NCBI GenBank assembly: GCA_028551475.1
Contig: CM052359.1
Coordinates: 12,835,583 to 12,899,582 of the forward strand
Length of the DNA stretch: 64,000 nt
From: Casuarina equisetifolia
Taxonomy: Eukaryota; Streptophyta; Magnoliopsida; Fagales; Casuarinaceae
Reading direction: 5' to 3'
This document shows positions 45,382-57,965 of the stretch, in pieces; within the stretch, counting starts at the first letter, position 1, and each line of letters starts with the position of its first letter. Below the pieces are notes generated by a model. The model did no database searches, was not told the DNA's origin, and saw only the letters and a program-made list of their open reading frames with translations. The translations under genes were made by a program, and so were the position numbers.

Positions 45382-46435
45382 AATCTTATTAATTTATCTC
45401 TTCCAAAGCAAAATCAAAGCCTTGGAATAGCTCATGGATTAATATCCTAACTAGTTAGTTGAAAAGTCAAAAGAGCCAAAATTTTTATTAAAAAAATTAA
45501 TAAAAAAAGAAAAAGGTTTATGTAAGTATCGACTTCAAGCGTTAATTACGTTATGAAAGGAATAATATATATGTAGATAGAGAGATAAACAAAAGGCAAA
45601 TATTATGTTTTACGTACATGTTGGTGCTCCATAATATTGCTTGATGTGGATTTAGTTCTCGTATGAGCGCAGTTCCAAAGCCATATACATGTTGAAAGCC
45701 GATGTAGTTTTTTGGGAAAAAGAAAAGGTCTTAAATTGATAATAGAGTACAAAATTAGCAGTTGGTGAATTATATCCTTTTCTCTAGTGTGACGGTTCCA
45801 CCGTTACAACTTCAGCATCACCTTAATATATAACACATCATTTAGTGGTCCAATGAAGTATTTCCTCATGGTCTAAAAATACAGCGACTTGGTCTTAAAA
45901 TTCTTACAATCCAGCATTTCCTCATTGGTATTTTATTATTCGAGTAAATATACGTTGGTTAAAATCATTGGATTTCTCTCGTGACCTTTTGGAATTTTGA
46001 TATCCTAATATCACTTGCCGTAATTACCCGTTATTTTAAAATAAGAATTCAAAGATGAAGAGAACGAATCAAATTGCAGAGGTTTCCTTGTTGATAAGCT
46101 TTGTTCTTATCTGGGTCTTTGTTTATGTGCCTATCATATTATGTCATAGATTCTTGTCCAAATAATGATGGATTAGAATATCTATATCTGTGATGCTTCA
46201 GAAAAAGGAAATCTATCAAGCGTGACCTTCTTTTCTTGCACTTTGATATTAAATAAATAAATAAATGAACGAAAGAACGATATTAGGACTTCTTTTTTGT
46301 AAAGTTGACCTTCCAATCATTCATTCGGCTAATTTTTAGCTCTAGTGTACCAATTGCCAGCAACATCATTCAATGAATGTACTCTTTGGAAGATATGAAT
46401 AATTTATTGTTTTGTCTTTTCTTGTAAATATCAAG
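45382..46435. other. upstream region of dioxygenase copy B
   Basis: 46062-46130 (AATTGCAGAGGTTTCCTTGTTGATAAGC...) matches the upstream regions of copy A (42645) and copy D (62793). No other gene is seen. Confidence 0.5.
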
Positions 46436-46609
46436 ATGGTCATCCCCAACGCCCGAGGGAATAAGCTTGGAGGCAATCCTCTTAACTTTCCACCAAATCA
46501 CGCAAAACTTATTTTCGAAAATGGAGAAGCTCATCTCAAGCAAGTCTCATCTGCAATTTGTCCCCGAATCTTACATTTTACCGCCAGACAGCAGACCTGG
46601 GAGGATTGA
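46436..46609 (+). promoter_or_regulatory. overlapping upstream ORF in leader of dioxygenase B
   Basis: ATG at 46436 opens a 57-codon frame that overlaps the main ATG (46521) in another frame and ends at 46609. If the transcript starts before 46436, it would reduce initiation at 46521. The matching leaders of copies C and D lack this ATG. Confidence 0.3.
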
Positions 46610-48362
46610 ATTTCCTCTATGCGAGACCATTCCAGTCGTTGATCTTCAAGCGGAACTTGGTTTTGACAGAGCACAACTTTCTAAGCAAATTATTCAGGCT
46701 AGCCAAGAATTTGGATCCTTTCAGGTATTATATACTTGCCTTCTTGTTTCGTTTTCATCTAAATACATTTTCCAGTTTTGGAAGCCACCTTTGGCCAAAT
46801 TAGCTTCTGATAAAATACTTACCAAAACTCATTTCTTTTGTATTTGACAACGAAGAACAGTTGATTAATCACGGGGTTTCGAAGAAGCTGATGAATGATG
46901 TGTTAGACGTGGCTAGTGAGTTCTTTGAGCTGCCTGCAGAGGACAGGGCATGCTTCTACTCTGACGACCCCAACCGAAGTTGTAGATTACGCACAAGCAT
47001 AAACTATGATAGAGAGGAAGTCCATTACTGGAGAGACAACTTGCGGCATCCTTGCCATCCTCCGGAAGAATGCATGCAATTGTGGCCTGAAAAACCAGCT
47101 CATTATCGGTATGTTTGGTGTATTATATGTGTAACATCTAATCTTAAGTTCCTTGCCGGACATCAACTTGGAAAACACATATATGGCTCAGTTGTTCATT
47201 TATGTCCTGATTTTCTACTGTATACAGTCCAATTTCTTCTTCCTTTTAAGATTCTCTCAAGGGAAGAAGAGCCATCCTATTGATACTGAGAAACTTCCTC
47301 GTTTTCTTCTCTTAATTACAGGGAGGTGATTGGATGTTATTCAGCACAGATAAGAAAGTTGAGTTTTTGGCTTCTGGATTTAATTGCTGAAGGCTTAGGA
47401 CTTGAATCTGGATATTTTAGGGGTGAACTCAGCCAAGCTCAGTTTATCTCTGTCAATCATTACCCTCCATGCCCGGATCCAAGTCTAACCTTGGGATTGC
47501 CAAAACATTGCGATCCTAATGTAATAACTCTCCTTCTCCAGGGTGAAGCGCAAGGTCTTCAAGTCTTAGAGGATGGACAATGGCTTGCAGTTGAGCCTCT
47601 CCCCAATGCATTGTTTGTCAACATAGGCTACATGCTTCAGGTACACCCTTTTTCTTGACTTTCTTTTACAGTTTTCTTGTCCTCCATTTCTTGCCGACCC
47701 ATATCCTCTACACCTACCCTTCAGATCAAAAAAGAAAAGCATCGTACATATCAAGAGAGAGGGAGAGAGAGAGAGATCCTCCATTTCTCGCCGACCCATG
47801 TGCTGGAAACCTACCCTTTAGACCAAATATGAGCATCGGATAAATATATATATATATATAGGGCACCGCCTGGAAAAGGCCGGGCCGTTGTGCTGCCGTG
47901 AAAAGTTCAGGCTTTGTTTTCCTTGTTTTTATGGAAAGGAAGTTTGAGGTGTTGAACTCAGACCTAGTCAATAACCAACTTCTTGATTCAGGCTTTGTTT
48001 CTTTTGATACTGTAAACCATATTTTACTGATAAATTTGATAAATATGTCAATTTTGAAGTTCATATTAGTTTCATGATTAGTACTGGAATCACGAATGTC
48101 ATTATGGTTGTAGATTATGAGCAACGGGAAGCTAAGTAGTGCTGAACATAGAGTTATGACGAACAAAAACCTTGCAAGGACAACAGTTACCAGCTTCATC
48201 TATCCTTCCAGCAATTGCCGAATTGGACCTGTAAAAACACTTCTCAGTGATCGCATTCCTCCGCTCTATAGAGATTTCGCGTTCAAGGATTTTCTTAGCA
48301 ACTACGCATCAGACACTCCCGTCGGAGTTCCTACTATCGACCGATACAAGATCCAATATTAA
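46521..48362 (+). CDS. hyoscyamine 6-dioxygenase-like 2-oxoglutarate/Fe(II) oxygenase (copy B, intact)
   Basis: Four exons: 46521-46724, 46861-47108, 47322-47640 and 48114-48362, all with GT...AG introns and matching phases (codon split C-G|G at exon 2/3). They encode 339 residues, normal for the family. N-terminal DIOX_N domain: 'CETIPVVDLQAELGFD', 'IIQASQEFGSFQLINHGVS', '...EFFELPAEDRACFYS', then 'HYWRDNLRHPCHPPEECMQL' and 'WPEKPAHYREVIGCYSAQIR'. Jelly-roll core: 'NHYPPCPDPSLTLGLPKHCD' gives the H-x-D iron ligands, and S-S-A-E-H-R the second His. The 2-oxoglutarate Arg is in A-R-T-T (R-x-T instead of the usual R-x-S). The W-R-D-x-L-x-H-x-C-H-P pattern is close to hyoscyamine 6-dioxygenase, but many plants without tropanes carry such genes, so the substrate is unknown. 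It would be cytosolic. It sits in a tandem array with three broken copies. Confidence 0.88.
47756..47862. repeat. GA and AT microsatellites in intron 3
   Basis: Purine run of GA units at about 47756-47776 and (AT)n at 47846-47860, inside intron 3 of copy B. The intron also contains a duplicated TCCATTTCTxGCCGACCCAT (47681 and 47780). Confidence 0.7.
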
Positions 48363-49501
48363 GTTTGTCTGTTGTATATGCACCCATGTGTTAAGCAGCT
48401 GGTTGATTGGAGACAATGTTACGATCTTATCCGGTGTATTTAAATAATGGAATATTTCACAATCTCGCAAATCAAGCCTACGTGATTTAAGCATGGTGGC
48501 TTGTCTTAAACGCTTTTGCATACTAATCCACTGCAATTTCCGCCGTCATCCGTCATATTGATTGTTGCCCGGCACAGAAAACTACATAGACAATCTCTGA
48601 AGAATATTTTCACTCCATGGGAACAAATAGATTGCATTGATTACCTGGTGGAGTAGGTTTATTCTTATAATATGAGGCCCTTCACTTGAAATATGCCCTA
48701 CTGCACATTATTCTATAGATTCTCACCCATATAAAAATATAATTTACATCACGTTTGTTCAGAAATAAAATGCAAATGTTTAGCAAGAGATTCTGTTTGA
48801 ATTAGGAATTGATAAAATAATGACAATTTGAAGCAAGATTAAATATTAAACTCAAGCTTGTCTTTTCATTTGTTATAACAGCATTGAGCTTATGGAACTC
48901 GAGGAGTCCAAGAGTGAGGATCCAAACACATGAATCCAAAAAAGCCGAAAGTGAACATAAACCGGAAAGCTTGCCGAAATTGACCGAATCAATAGAATTG
49001 AAACATGCATTACTGCTCAATAGTACTAAATATTCCCTTAAACTAGTGAGCAGTTGGTTTCTAAATCAAAAATTAATTTTGAATTCAAACTAGCATTTTA
49101 TTAAATTTGTGATATTATTAAACTTGTAAATACTTATAAATTTGAACTCGTTAAACTCCGAAAAGTCTATTTCAAAGTTATCATAACTTCTTCGAAAGGA
49201 TTTGACTTTCTTTTTTGTTTTTCGTTCTCTTTTAACTTCGAAGTAAGAAGTTGCAATTTATCTAAAAGAGGCGATCCTGAGCTGGATTCTTATTGTATCC
49301 AAGTGCGCTGTACTTTGAGATAATGGGGAAGCATATTCCATGTCTCTCATGCACAAGCAAATTACATGACAAGAAAATTACGCTTTTTAACATGTTATTA
49401 GTTGTAAAAACCTCTCACAGATGCAAGAAAATAGTGGTACGATCCCGCAGAGTGCAACAGGTAAAAGAATTATTACTACGATAAAAGAAGTAAACTATTA
49501 T

Positions 49502-49546
<45 letters not shown>

Positions 49547-50135
49547 TCTCTATCTCTCTTCCTTCCTCCTTCCCTCCCTCCATCCTAGACAAGTAAATTC
49601 AGATCGTTCCTCTCACTCTCTCGCCGGCACCACAAGTTCGAGTGATCAAAAATCTTCTTCTGACTTTCATATAACGAAAATAGATAAATTATAACGAATG
49701 AAGATGACTAAAGGAAGAAAAGAAGAACTTGGCAGACACGATGGATTCTTGTGCAACTCAAGAAGTTTAACAAGTTTAGTGGACGCCATATATTTGTTGA
49801 AGGTGAGCATTGTTCTACGTGGTGAGAGCATAAACCCTTAAGTTTATAAGTATTCTAGATGAGAACTTCCTATTGAACTAATGTTTTAGGACTATATGGG
49901 CCACAACACTTGGAAATGGTGTTAGAGTTAACGGATGGGCCTTATAATTGAGCTTCTATCTTATGTACAGTGCTTATATCAACTTCTACGTGAGAAAAAG
50001 TGTTAAAAATAAGTGTTGTCTTACATTAGTAGCAAGAAAATATACCCTTATGTTTATAAGTATTGTGTGTAAGAAATTCCTATTAAGCTAGCTTTTTGAG
50101 AATGTATAGGTCTACAAAACATCTACTACTATTTA
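48363..50135. other. intergenic between copies B and C, with (CT)n tract
   Basis: 48630-48760 (ATTACCTGGTGGAGTAGGTTTATTCTTATAATATGAGG...) matches 52985-53030 after copy C, so the duplicated unit includes this downstream flank. A long (CT)n run lies at 49504-49542. The stretch ACTTTCATATAACxAAAA near 49662 recurs at 62298. Confidence 0.55.
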
Positions 50136-52740
50136 ATTTTCAAACGAGGTGCTCGAGCTCCACGATGAATGATTTGTCGGTGGTTTCGCTTTTGTTAGGA
50201 ACAATGGAGCCTTTTGGAAGAGACAATCCACTAGGACACAACTGCTGCCTCGAGCCTCTTGGAATCCAAAAAAAGGTTAGTTTTATTTGCTTACAAAACT
50301 TGATTGAGTTTTAAGGGATTAGCATGCTCTAACAGATCCAATTGATTGCTATTTGAATAAGATAACATTTGGTTCCATTATTTTCTCTTGGCCTTGAGGA
50401 TTTCCAAAATTCAAGGAAAAGGAAAAATGTTGAAAATTCAAACCTCATGCATTTCACAACAGTCTTCTATTGTACTACTTTGACCTATAAATTATCAACC
50501 AATTTGTCAAAAGATCCAAAAGTTTAAACCAAAAATTGACTAAAGGGTAAAAGGGTCATTCTCTTATTTAAGCTTTATTTCAAGCATTTTATTTTTTTGG
50601 TTTAGGACTTTCATTTTGCACATTTTCTCATACACCTAGTGTTGTTGGGCACAAGTTTTCATAAGGTAAAACATATTTAACCTAAGCCCTAATAGCATGT
50701 CAAAAGGCCTAAAATTACTTTTTTATTTTTATTTTTATTTTTATTTTTATGAATATGTGAATTTATTTATCTACGAAAAAGAGAATACAAAACTTAGGAA
50801 TATACTCTAGTATTATAATTCATTTAAGAGAAAATTAAGTTTAAAACCCTCTAATTATGACATAACAAAATATTTGCCTTAAAACATTTAATATATCTAA
50901 ATAGAAAAGCTCTCTTATGTCTACTTTCCTGATTCTTACTAATAAAATTATCATTTCAACAGCCTTATTTTGGAAACTTTAATACAAAAGTTAACTCAAA
51001 GATTAAAGCATCATTCTTTAATTTAAGTTTTACCCAAAAAATCTTTTAGCTACAAAACTTTCATCTTATACACATAATTAACAAAAATATGCTTTGATCT
51101 CCTTTTTAGTTCTTCTCTTCCCATGCAAAATGAAGATATTTATAACTAATATGGTAAATAGGGAGGTAGCCCTTTGACTTCTCACTAAACCATAATGCAT
51201 TTACTTTTGAAATGGGAAAACTCATATCAAGTAGACCTTACTTGCAATCTATGCCCCATTCATATGTGTTACCATTGGAAAGTACACCTAAACATATTAA
51301 AGTTTCCCTTTGTGAGACCATTCCAATCTAGGAGAAGAACTCAGTTTCGATCAAGGACAAGTAGTTAAACAAATTATGCAAGCTAACCAAGAATTTTGCT
51401 CCATCCAAGTTGGATTGTGTACATCTTTTTTTTTTTTTTGTTTTTGGTAGGGTTGGATTTTTTCCCTTTAAATGTTGTTAAACAAGTCAATTTCTTTCTC
51501 AAAATCAGCTTATAAGAAAAGGACATATGTCTTATTTTTAAAATGATTTTTAATCAAGATTTGAATAACATAAGACATTTTTCATGTTGTTCTTAATATG
51601 TTTCCACTATTATGGGTGATGCAGATGAGTATTTTAAATTTGCCAAAGTTTGAGAAGAAATTACAAATGGATGGAGTGATTGGTTAACTAGAATGTAGAT
51701 TAGCAAGCAATTAAAACAAAACCTATTCTTAACATGACGATTCTTCACGAAAAAATGTAGGGTTTCCCCATTTGGGTCAAGTTCAGTAATACAAAAACCT
51801 AAAAGTTACCTCATATAACTTAAACTAGAGCCAACTAAGTAGCATCTGCACTTTAGTGAACTCAACCAAGTTTAGCTTATTACTTTCCATGCCTAGATCC
51901 ATTTTTAACCTTGAGGATTGCCAAAACATGGCAATCTCCATCTTAAAACCCTATTTCTTTGAGGAAAAGTTATTGGAGACAAAAGTTCTACATTAGAAAA
52001 ATATAACTATTAAGTAGTATTTAAATATAAAGAAAAGATCTCTAACTCATAAGCTAGCCTTTGGATTGAATTATGAACCTATTTCTAATATATTATTAGA
52101 GTCTAGATTGATCCATTACAATCCTGATTCGACCTTAAGCTTTTAAAATATATTCAATTTTTTAGGAATATCCATTACACTCTATTTAACCTTAAACCCA
52201 ATGTATGATCAATGTGTAGGAAAGTATCAGAGAAAAAAGTCTTATTTAAAAAGATGCAATTTGCGGATAGTGTCTAAATATAATAAAATATATATACTCC
52301 TAACTTATAAACTAGCTTTTATGTAGGCTATAAACTTATTTTTAATAAAAGTGAATAGTATACAAGCCTAGTGAATGGACAATGAGAGAAAGAAAGATCA
52401 ATACAAGTGTTAAGAAATCTAGGGTTTGTTTCTTTTAGGTTATATTTTTTTGACTTCTCAGAAATTGCTACATATTTTTAGTTTCATGATTAGTACTAAA
52501 ATCAGGAATGTCATTGTGATTATAGATATAGGCAACAGAAAACTAAACAATGGAAACCCTAAAGTTTGGATGACAAAAACTTTGCAAGGACAATAGTAAC
52601 CAACTGCATTTGCCTAGTCACCTATAGAAACAGATTTTGTGCGTAAGGATTTTCTTGGCACCTTAGAATGAGTTCCACCTTTTAAGCGCTACAAGATCCA
52701 ATCTTGTCTCTTGCATAAGCACCCATGTGTTAACAACTAG
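50136..52740 (+). pseudogene. H6H-like dioxygenase copy C (pseudogene)
   Basis: The upstream block 50136-50420 matches copies A and D. The exon 1 region (about 51200-51415) keeps 'METTIPI'-like remnants: the start reads ATGGGAAAACTCATATCAAG, and CTTTGTGAGACCATTCCAATC and CAAGCTAACCAAGAATTTTG match copy B exon 1, with frame damage after CCAATC. Exon 3 remnants at 51855-51960 (CTCAACCAAGTTTAGC..., TTGCCAAAACATGGCAATC) have lost H-x-D. The exon 4 remnant at 52527-52690 lacks the His ligand and ends early. (ATTTT)n at 50722-50750. Clearly non-functional. Confidence 0.75.
51964..52360. repeat. two small LTR-like repeats inside copy C
   Basis: TTGGAGACAAAAGTTCTACA... (51970) and TATCAGAGAAAAAAGTCTTA... 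(52226), each followed by a TTTAAATATAA/CTAAATATAA block and a CATAAGCTAGCCTTT / TATAAACTAGCTTTT block. These are the same family as 13468-13580. The first is followed by a PBS-like TATTATTAGAGTCTAG (52099). Confidence 0.45.
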
Positions 52741-53839
52741 TTGATTGGAGGTAATAATATATTCTTGTTTTGCATATTTAAATAATGGAAGATTTCTTAA
52801 TCTCACAAATCAAACTAAGGTGATTTAGGGATGGTGGCTTTTCTTAAATGATGTTTCCTTTGAAATCTCACATGCTAGTTTAATACAACTTCAACCATCA
52901 AATCACATTGACTGTCCCTAGTTATAGAAAACTATATAAAAAATTTCTAAAGGAATACTCCTAGCAAACAAATAAATTGCCATGGTTACATGGTGTAGAA
53001 GCTTTATTATTATAAATGAGGACCCTAATCTGATAAAATATTAGAAAAAGCCTCGTAATCCAATTTAAAAGTTACCTCATGAGTTAAAAGGATAATTTTT
53101 ATATCTAGATACTATCCAAATATTATATATTTCTAATGTGAAACTTTCATCTTTAACGCTCCTTAAAATATCATGCATACTTTGGGTTAAGGTTGAATGA
53201 GGTAGAATGTTTTTGATACTGATCAGAGTTCGTAGCCTGACTACAACTATAGGTAATAGCATGAGACCTGGTAATAAGGCCTTTGAGCATGAAATCTTCA
53301 AAAGGATTTGGATGGGAACATCTTCATTGACAAATGGTGAAGAAATCTAACTCAACAAAGGAATTTGGGACTTAAATGGGAATCCCTAACCAGAAAATGA
53401 GTTATAAACAATGAAAGCAAAGCATGTGTCCTTTATACGCTTAGAGCCCTAAAACTATTTTACACAAGACCCTTTACAAAACCGATTTAAGTCAAGTCAC
53501 AAATTATTATATAGGTTAGGCTTCATTTATATACACAAACACAAACACAAACACAATCTAAAACATAAACCTAGAAAACTAAACATAAGCTTGCTTATTT
53601 CTCTTTAGACCAACAACATAACTTCCTATTTAAAGTAGTATTGTCCTCAAGGTTGTAAGAATCTATTCATGCTAGAAGTAGTTTGGCCTAATAAGTGGAA
53701 CAAAAACAGAGAGATCAAATGAAAGAGTGTGTAAGGTGGGATGATAATGCTAATGGGAAGGGCAAATAGAGATTTTTGGTACAACCTTTTACAAGGTCAA
53801 ATCCACCAAACCTTGAACCATGAAAGTTTAGGTTTCTTT

Positions 53840-55250
53840 AGCTCAATGTAGGAGATGTGTCACATTTCTTATTGATAGTGGGAGTACACACAACTTCATT
53901 CATCCTCAAATAGTTGAGAAGATAAGATTGATGGTTAATTAGGGAGCTACCTTTAAAGTGGTGGTAGCTAATGGTGATATGGTTTCTATCAATGGGAAGT
54001 GTATGGGAATTGAAATCAAGATACAAGAGGCTGCTATGAAGTTAAAACTCTATGTTTTACCACTAATGGCAATAGATATTGTGTTGGGAATCAAATGGCC
54101 AAAGACTTTTGGAGACATTGTGTGGAATTTGAAAGATATGTAGATGGAGTTTGAGATTAAGGATAAAAGAGTATTGTTTTGTGGTAAGAGGCTTGGCATT
54201 GAATAGATCATTTCAAGCCTAGAATTCTCTAATGATTTAGCAAAATAAGTTACTTGGTAATGCTACAAATAAAGAATAAGGATTAATAGGGAAATCTAGG
54301 AAAACTGGCACCAACAATGGCCAAGCTTCATACTAGGTTTGAATATGTTTTTTGAGAACCTAAAGGACTCCTACCATAACAAAGCCATGACCATTGGATT
54401 GTACTTAAAGGAAAGGGTCAATCGGTCTCTCTTTGATCCTATCGATATCCATACCTTCAGAAAGGGGAAATAGACTAGATCATTAAGGGTTTACTAGAGG
54501 ATGGAGTTATTAGACCAAGCATTAGCCCATTATCCTCACTTATGATGATGTTGAATTTTTTTTTTTTTAAGAAGATTTTAGGAAGATAGTTTTGGTCTTA
54601 TTTGATGACATTTTAGTTTACAACAAAATTTAGGAAGAACATTTAAAGCTTATATGGATCATCCTTGGGGTACTAAGACAAAACCAACTTTATGTTAAGT
54701 TGTCTAAGTGTGAGTTTGGCTACATAAAGCTTAAGTTTTTAGGACATGTGGTGAGTTCTTAAGGTGTTGTATGGATCTTAACAAGGTGGAGGCTATTCTA
54801 CAGTGGCCAGTTCTACAAATGGCCAAAGCTCTTAAGAGATTCCTTGGTCTAAAGAAGTACTATAAAAGATTTGTTTAGGAACGTGGAAAAATTCTAGAAC
54901 CACTCATGGACTTGTTGAAAGAGAATACATTTGCATGGTCTAAAAAAGCTCAAGTGCCTTTTGAGAGATTAAAGGCTTTGGTTTCCACCCTTTTGTTAGT
55001 ACTCCTTAACTTTACCAAATTATTCATTTTAAAGTGTAATGTTTATTGAAAAGGAATTGGTGTAGCACTATCTTAAGGAAAGAACCTTATAGCCTACTTT
55101 AGTAAGGAACTAAATGAAGCCATTTGAAGCTATCAACTTACAAAATAAAGATGCTTGCAATAGTCATGGTTTTGTAAAAATGGAGGAATTACTTGTTATG
55201 TAGCCAATACATTGTTAAGATAGATAAGCAAAGCTTAAAGTTCATTCACA
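53840..55250 (+). pseudogene. gypsy protease, RT, RNase H remnants
   Basis: The protease reads 'CVTFLIDSGSTHNFIHPQIV' (D-S-G active site kept) and '...MAIDIVLGIKWPKTFGDIVW' to 54140. RT keeps 'GLLEDGVIRPSISPLSS' (about 54485-54535), then jumps to 'VLVLFDDILVYNK' (54590-54625), so the block with V-D-Y-R and D-L-x-S-G-Y is deleted. 54690-55000 covers the thumb ('...LGHVVSS'-like) and 55000-55250 the RNase H start. Many stops. Confidence 0.7.
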
Positions 55251-55254
55251 ACCT

Positions 55255-55996
55255 AGTGTGGATCTAGTGGGAAGATTGAGCAAGCTTTGTATATGGTTAA
55301 GGCAAGGTTGTTGTCTTTTTTGGGGTTTAAGGCTTTTTGTGTAAGAAGGTTATGTTTAGGTAGGAAGAAAAAGGAAAAAGGAAAATGGTAGTTGCCAAGA
55401 TAGACTCTAAGATATAAGGGTTATGCCATCTATAAAGGAGATGTTCCACTACAAATCTTTGGCAAAAATTGGGTAAAGGAATTACAACTTGAACAAACAA
55501 TGTAGGGTTTTCCATTTGTCTAAAAACAACTTCATTTACAATTGAAAACTCACCCTTTAAATAAAAAACTAAACCTAACCTTAAGAAAACCTAGACAAAT
55601 TAAGATTCCTAAACAACTAAGGAAACCTAAACAAAGTACAAACAACTAAAAAAAAACAACCCAAACAAATTAGAGTTCCAAACAATTACAGAAAATCTAA
55701 ATAAATTAGGATTCTAACCAGTAAACGAAATGCAAAAAAAAAACTCTAATAATAAAAAACCTAAGAAAATTAAGGACTTTATGACAATTTAAGATAATCC
55801 CAAACAACAAATAAAAAAATCCTAGACAATTAAGGACTTTAACAATTTAAGAAAACCTTAAACAATACTTAAAAGAATCCCAAACAAATCGTAATTCCTA
55901 GAAAATCACTGAGATGTTTATTAACCTAGGGCTTCTTGGACTCCCAACTCTTTGATTTATGAATAATTAACACTTAGACCTAGATGCATCCACATC
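55255..55996 (-). repeat. gypsy LTR (minus orientation), copy a
   Basis: On the minus strand it starts TGATGTGG after a purine tract (reverse of ATCTCCCCTT, 55997 on). It shares GxxGTTxTGCCATxT, CAAATCTTTGGCAAAAATTGG and repeated AAACCTAxACAAATTA-type blocks with the copies at 57 and 58 kb and with the palindrome at 44.7-45.4 kb. Confidence 0.55.
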
Positions 55997-57030
55997 AATC
56001 TCCCCTTATTAAAGAAGATTTATACTAAATCTTGATTGTTACTCTAAGGCTTTATTGCTCCAAGAATTCATAATCTAAGTTCTTGCACATGCATTAACCT
56101 TTAACTTTAGCAGCCTACCTAAATGTGTTGTTTCATAAATCATCGACAAACTACCATGCTGCTTAGATGGAAGTTTGCAACCTAACCTACTATATAACCC
56201 AAAAAAGTAGTTATTGGTATTTAATGTTTTAGTAGCCCTTTCATCTATACCATCAAAAACTATCATTGGTTGTTGTTGACACCCCCTCTTCTCATAATTT
56301 AACAATACAAACCTATATATGAAGTCATTAATTGCATTTAATGTTACCAACTTCCCCGTTACTTGGATGAAATTGTGTGTTTCTTCTATCATATTCTATT
56401 ATATTGCCTTGTCAAGTAACATTTCAAAGCTTCAATAGATCTTTACTTCCTAGATCTATCTCTTTCTCTTGTATTACATCAAGCTCTAATGGATCCAAAT
56501 TTACCGAATTTGTATTCATGTTTGATGGAGCCTCAAGCTCTAGTAAATGCAAACTTTCTAGGTTTGTTTCCTTGTCTTGCAATGCCTCAAGCTTGGATAA
56601 AGCCAAAAATCTTTTGGTTTTGTTTCCACTTTATCTATTTATTGGACCTGAACTTCCTCTATAGCTTTCTTTGGTGAAGCATTTGTCCCATATCACCTCT
56701 TTGTCCACATATCATAATCTTCCTTATAGGGATTGTGGTAGTGCTTCTAAAGGCTCTTGTAATCATATTTTTGGTTAGCTCATGGATCTCAGCTTTAATG
56801 TTAACTTACTTTTTCTTTTAACATAGGAATCTCTCATTTCTCCAATGTACCTAAACTACGTCCCCTAGTTGAAATTAAGAAAGCTTTCAATGCTTATTGG
56901 CTTTTCTCTTGTATACCCTATTAGCTTTTTCTATTTGAGACCAAATGTTCTTATGAAGTTTTTCATTACTTTGGCCTTTTCATTTATGTCCATACTAACT
57001 TGAGTATCAAGGGCCTTTGATACCACTTGA
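55997..57030 (-). pseudogene. gypsy integrase C-terminal region and tail (minus)
   Basis: The minus strand near 57000-56800 reads 'DINEKAKVMKNFIRTFGLK', then S-Y-V-K-R-K-S-K-L, the end of a gypsy integrase. The same blocks recur at 59100-58930. Further on (56606-56424) is an unplaced Glu/Leu-rich stretch. Ends at the purine tract and LTR copy a. Confidence 0.5.
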
Positions 57031-57965
57031 TAAAGAACCAATGGAGAGATTGAGTAAGCTCTATATGGGTTTAAGGCAAAGTAGTCACCTTTTTTGTGTT
57101 TTAAGGCTTTTTGTATGACGAAGGTTATATTTAGGTAGGGAGAAAAGGGGAAAATAAAAATGATAGTTGCTAAGATAGACTTTGAGATATAAAGTTTATG
57201 CCACCAATTAAGGGAGTGCTCTATCATCAATCTTTGGCAAAAATTTGGTAAAGGAATCTCAAGTTGAATGAACAACTTAGGTCTAAGTACTTGAAGTAAA
57301 TTTGATGGCCAACTTTGAGTGAGCTTTGGTTGTGGTTTGGGCAAGATGGTTTTTTTTTTTTTTTTGTGAGGAAAGATCTATTTGGGTAAGGAGAAAAAGG
57401 AGAAAAAAGAGAAAAATGAAATTTCAAGATATAGATATAGATATAAATAAACAAGAAATTAAAGGATTGTTTCCACATAACGGATCCAAGATGTAAAGGG
57501 TGTGCCACTAACTAAGGAGGTGCTTTCCCAAGAATTTTTGGCAAAAATTGGATAAAGAAAACAACTTGAACAAACCACATAAGGCTTTCTTTTTCATTGA
57601 AAACAAAGCTATCCTTACAATTGAAATGACTCATCCTTTAAATAGGCAATTGAATTTAACACTTAAGGATTCTCAAAGAATCTAGGAATCCCAAACAACT
57701 AAGAAACCCCAAACAATAATAATGGAAGGCCTAGACAATTAAAGACTTCGAAATTTAAGAATGCCAAATGACAACAAAAGAAATCCTAGACAATTAAAAA
57801 TTGACAATTGAAAAAAGTCTTAAACAACAATAAAAATATTAGACAATTAAGGATTGTGACAATTCAGGAAAAAATAAATAATTTAAAAATCAAAATGAAT
57901 TCTAAAGATGATCTTCAATCTTGGGCTTCTTGGACTTAACAGAGAACATTTTGGACTCAACTCTT
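57031..57965 (-). repeat. gypsy LTR fragments (minus), copies b and c
   Basis: Two partial LTR copies in a row: 57031-57260, and 57350-57965 beginning with a poly(T)16 run. Both contain the GGTTxxxTTTxGGTAxGGAxAAA and TTTGGCAAAAATTxG landmarks. 57921-57965 matches 55920-55960. LTR copy d interrupts the second fragment. Confidence 0.5.

Noticed and set aside
49504-49542. CRISPR-like regular repeat
   Set aside because: It is a simple (CT)n microsatellite; no spaced repeats occur in this eukaryotic window.
57010-57030. PBS-like TTTGATACCACTTGATAAAG (minus: TGGTATCAAA)
   Set aside because: Looks like a tRNA-Met PBS, but the same spot aligns with integrase C-terminal sequence at 59100, so I did not use it to define an LTR end.
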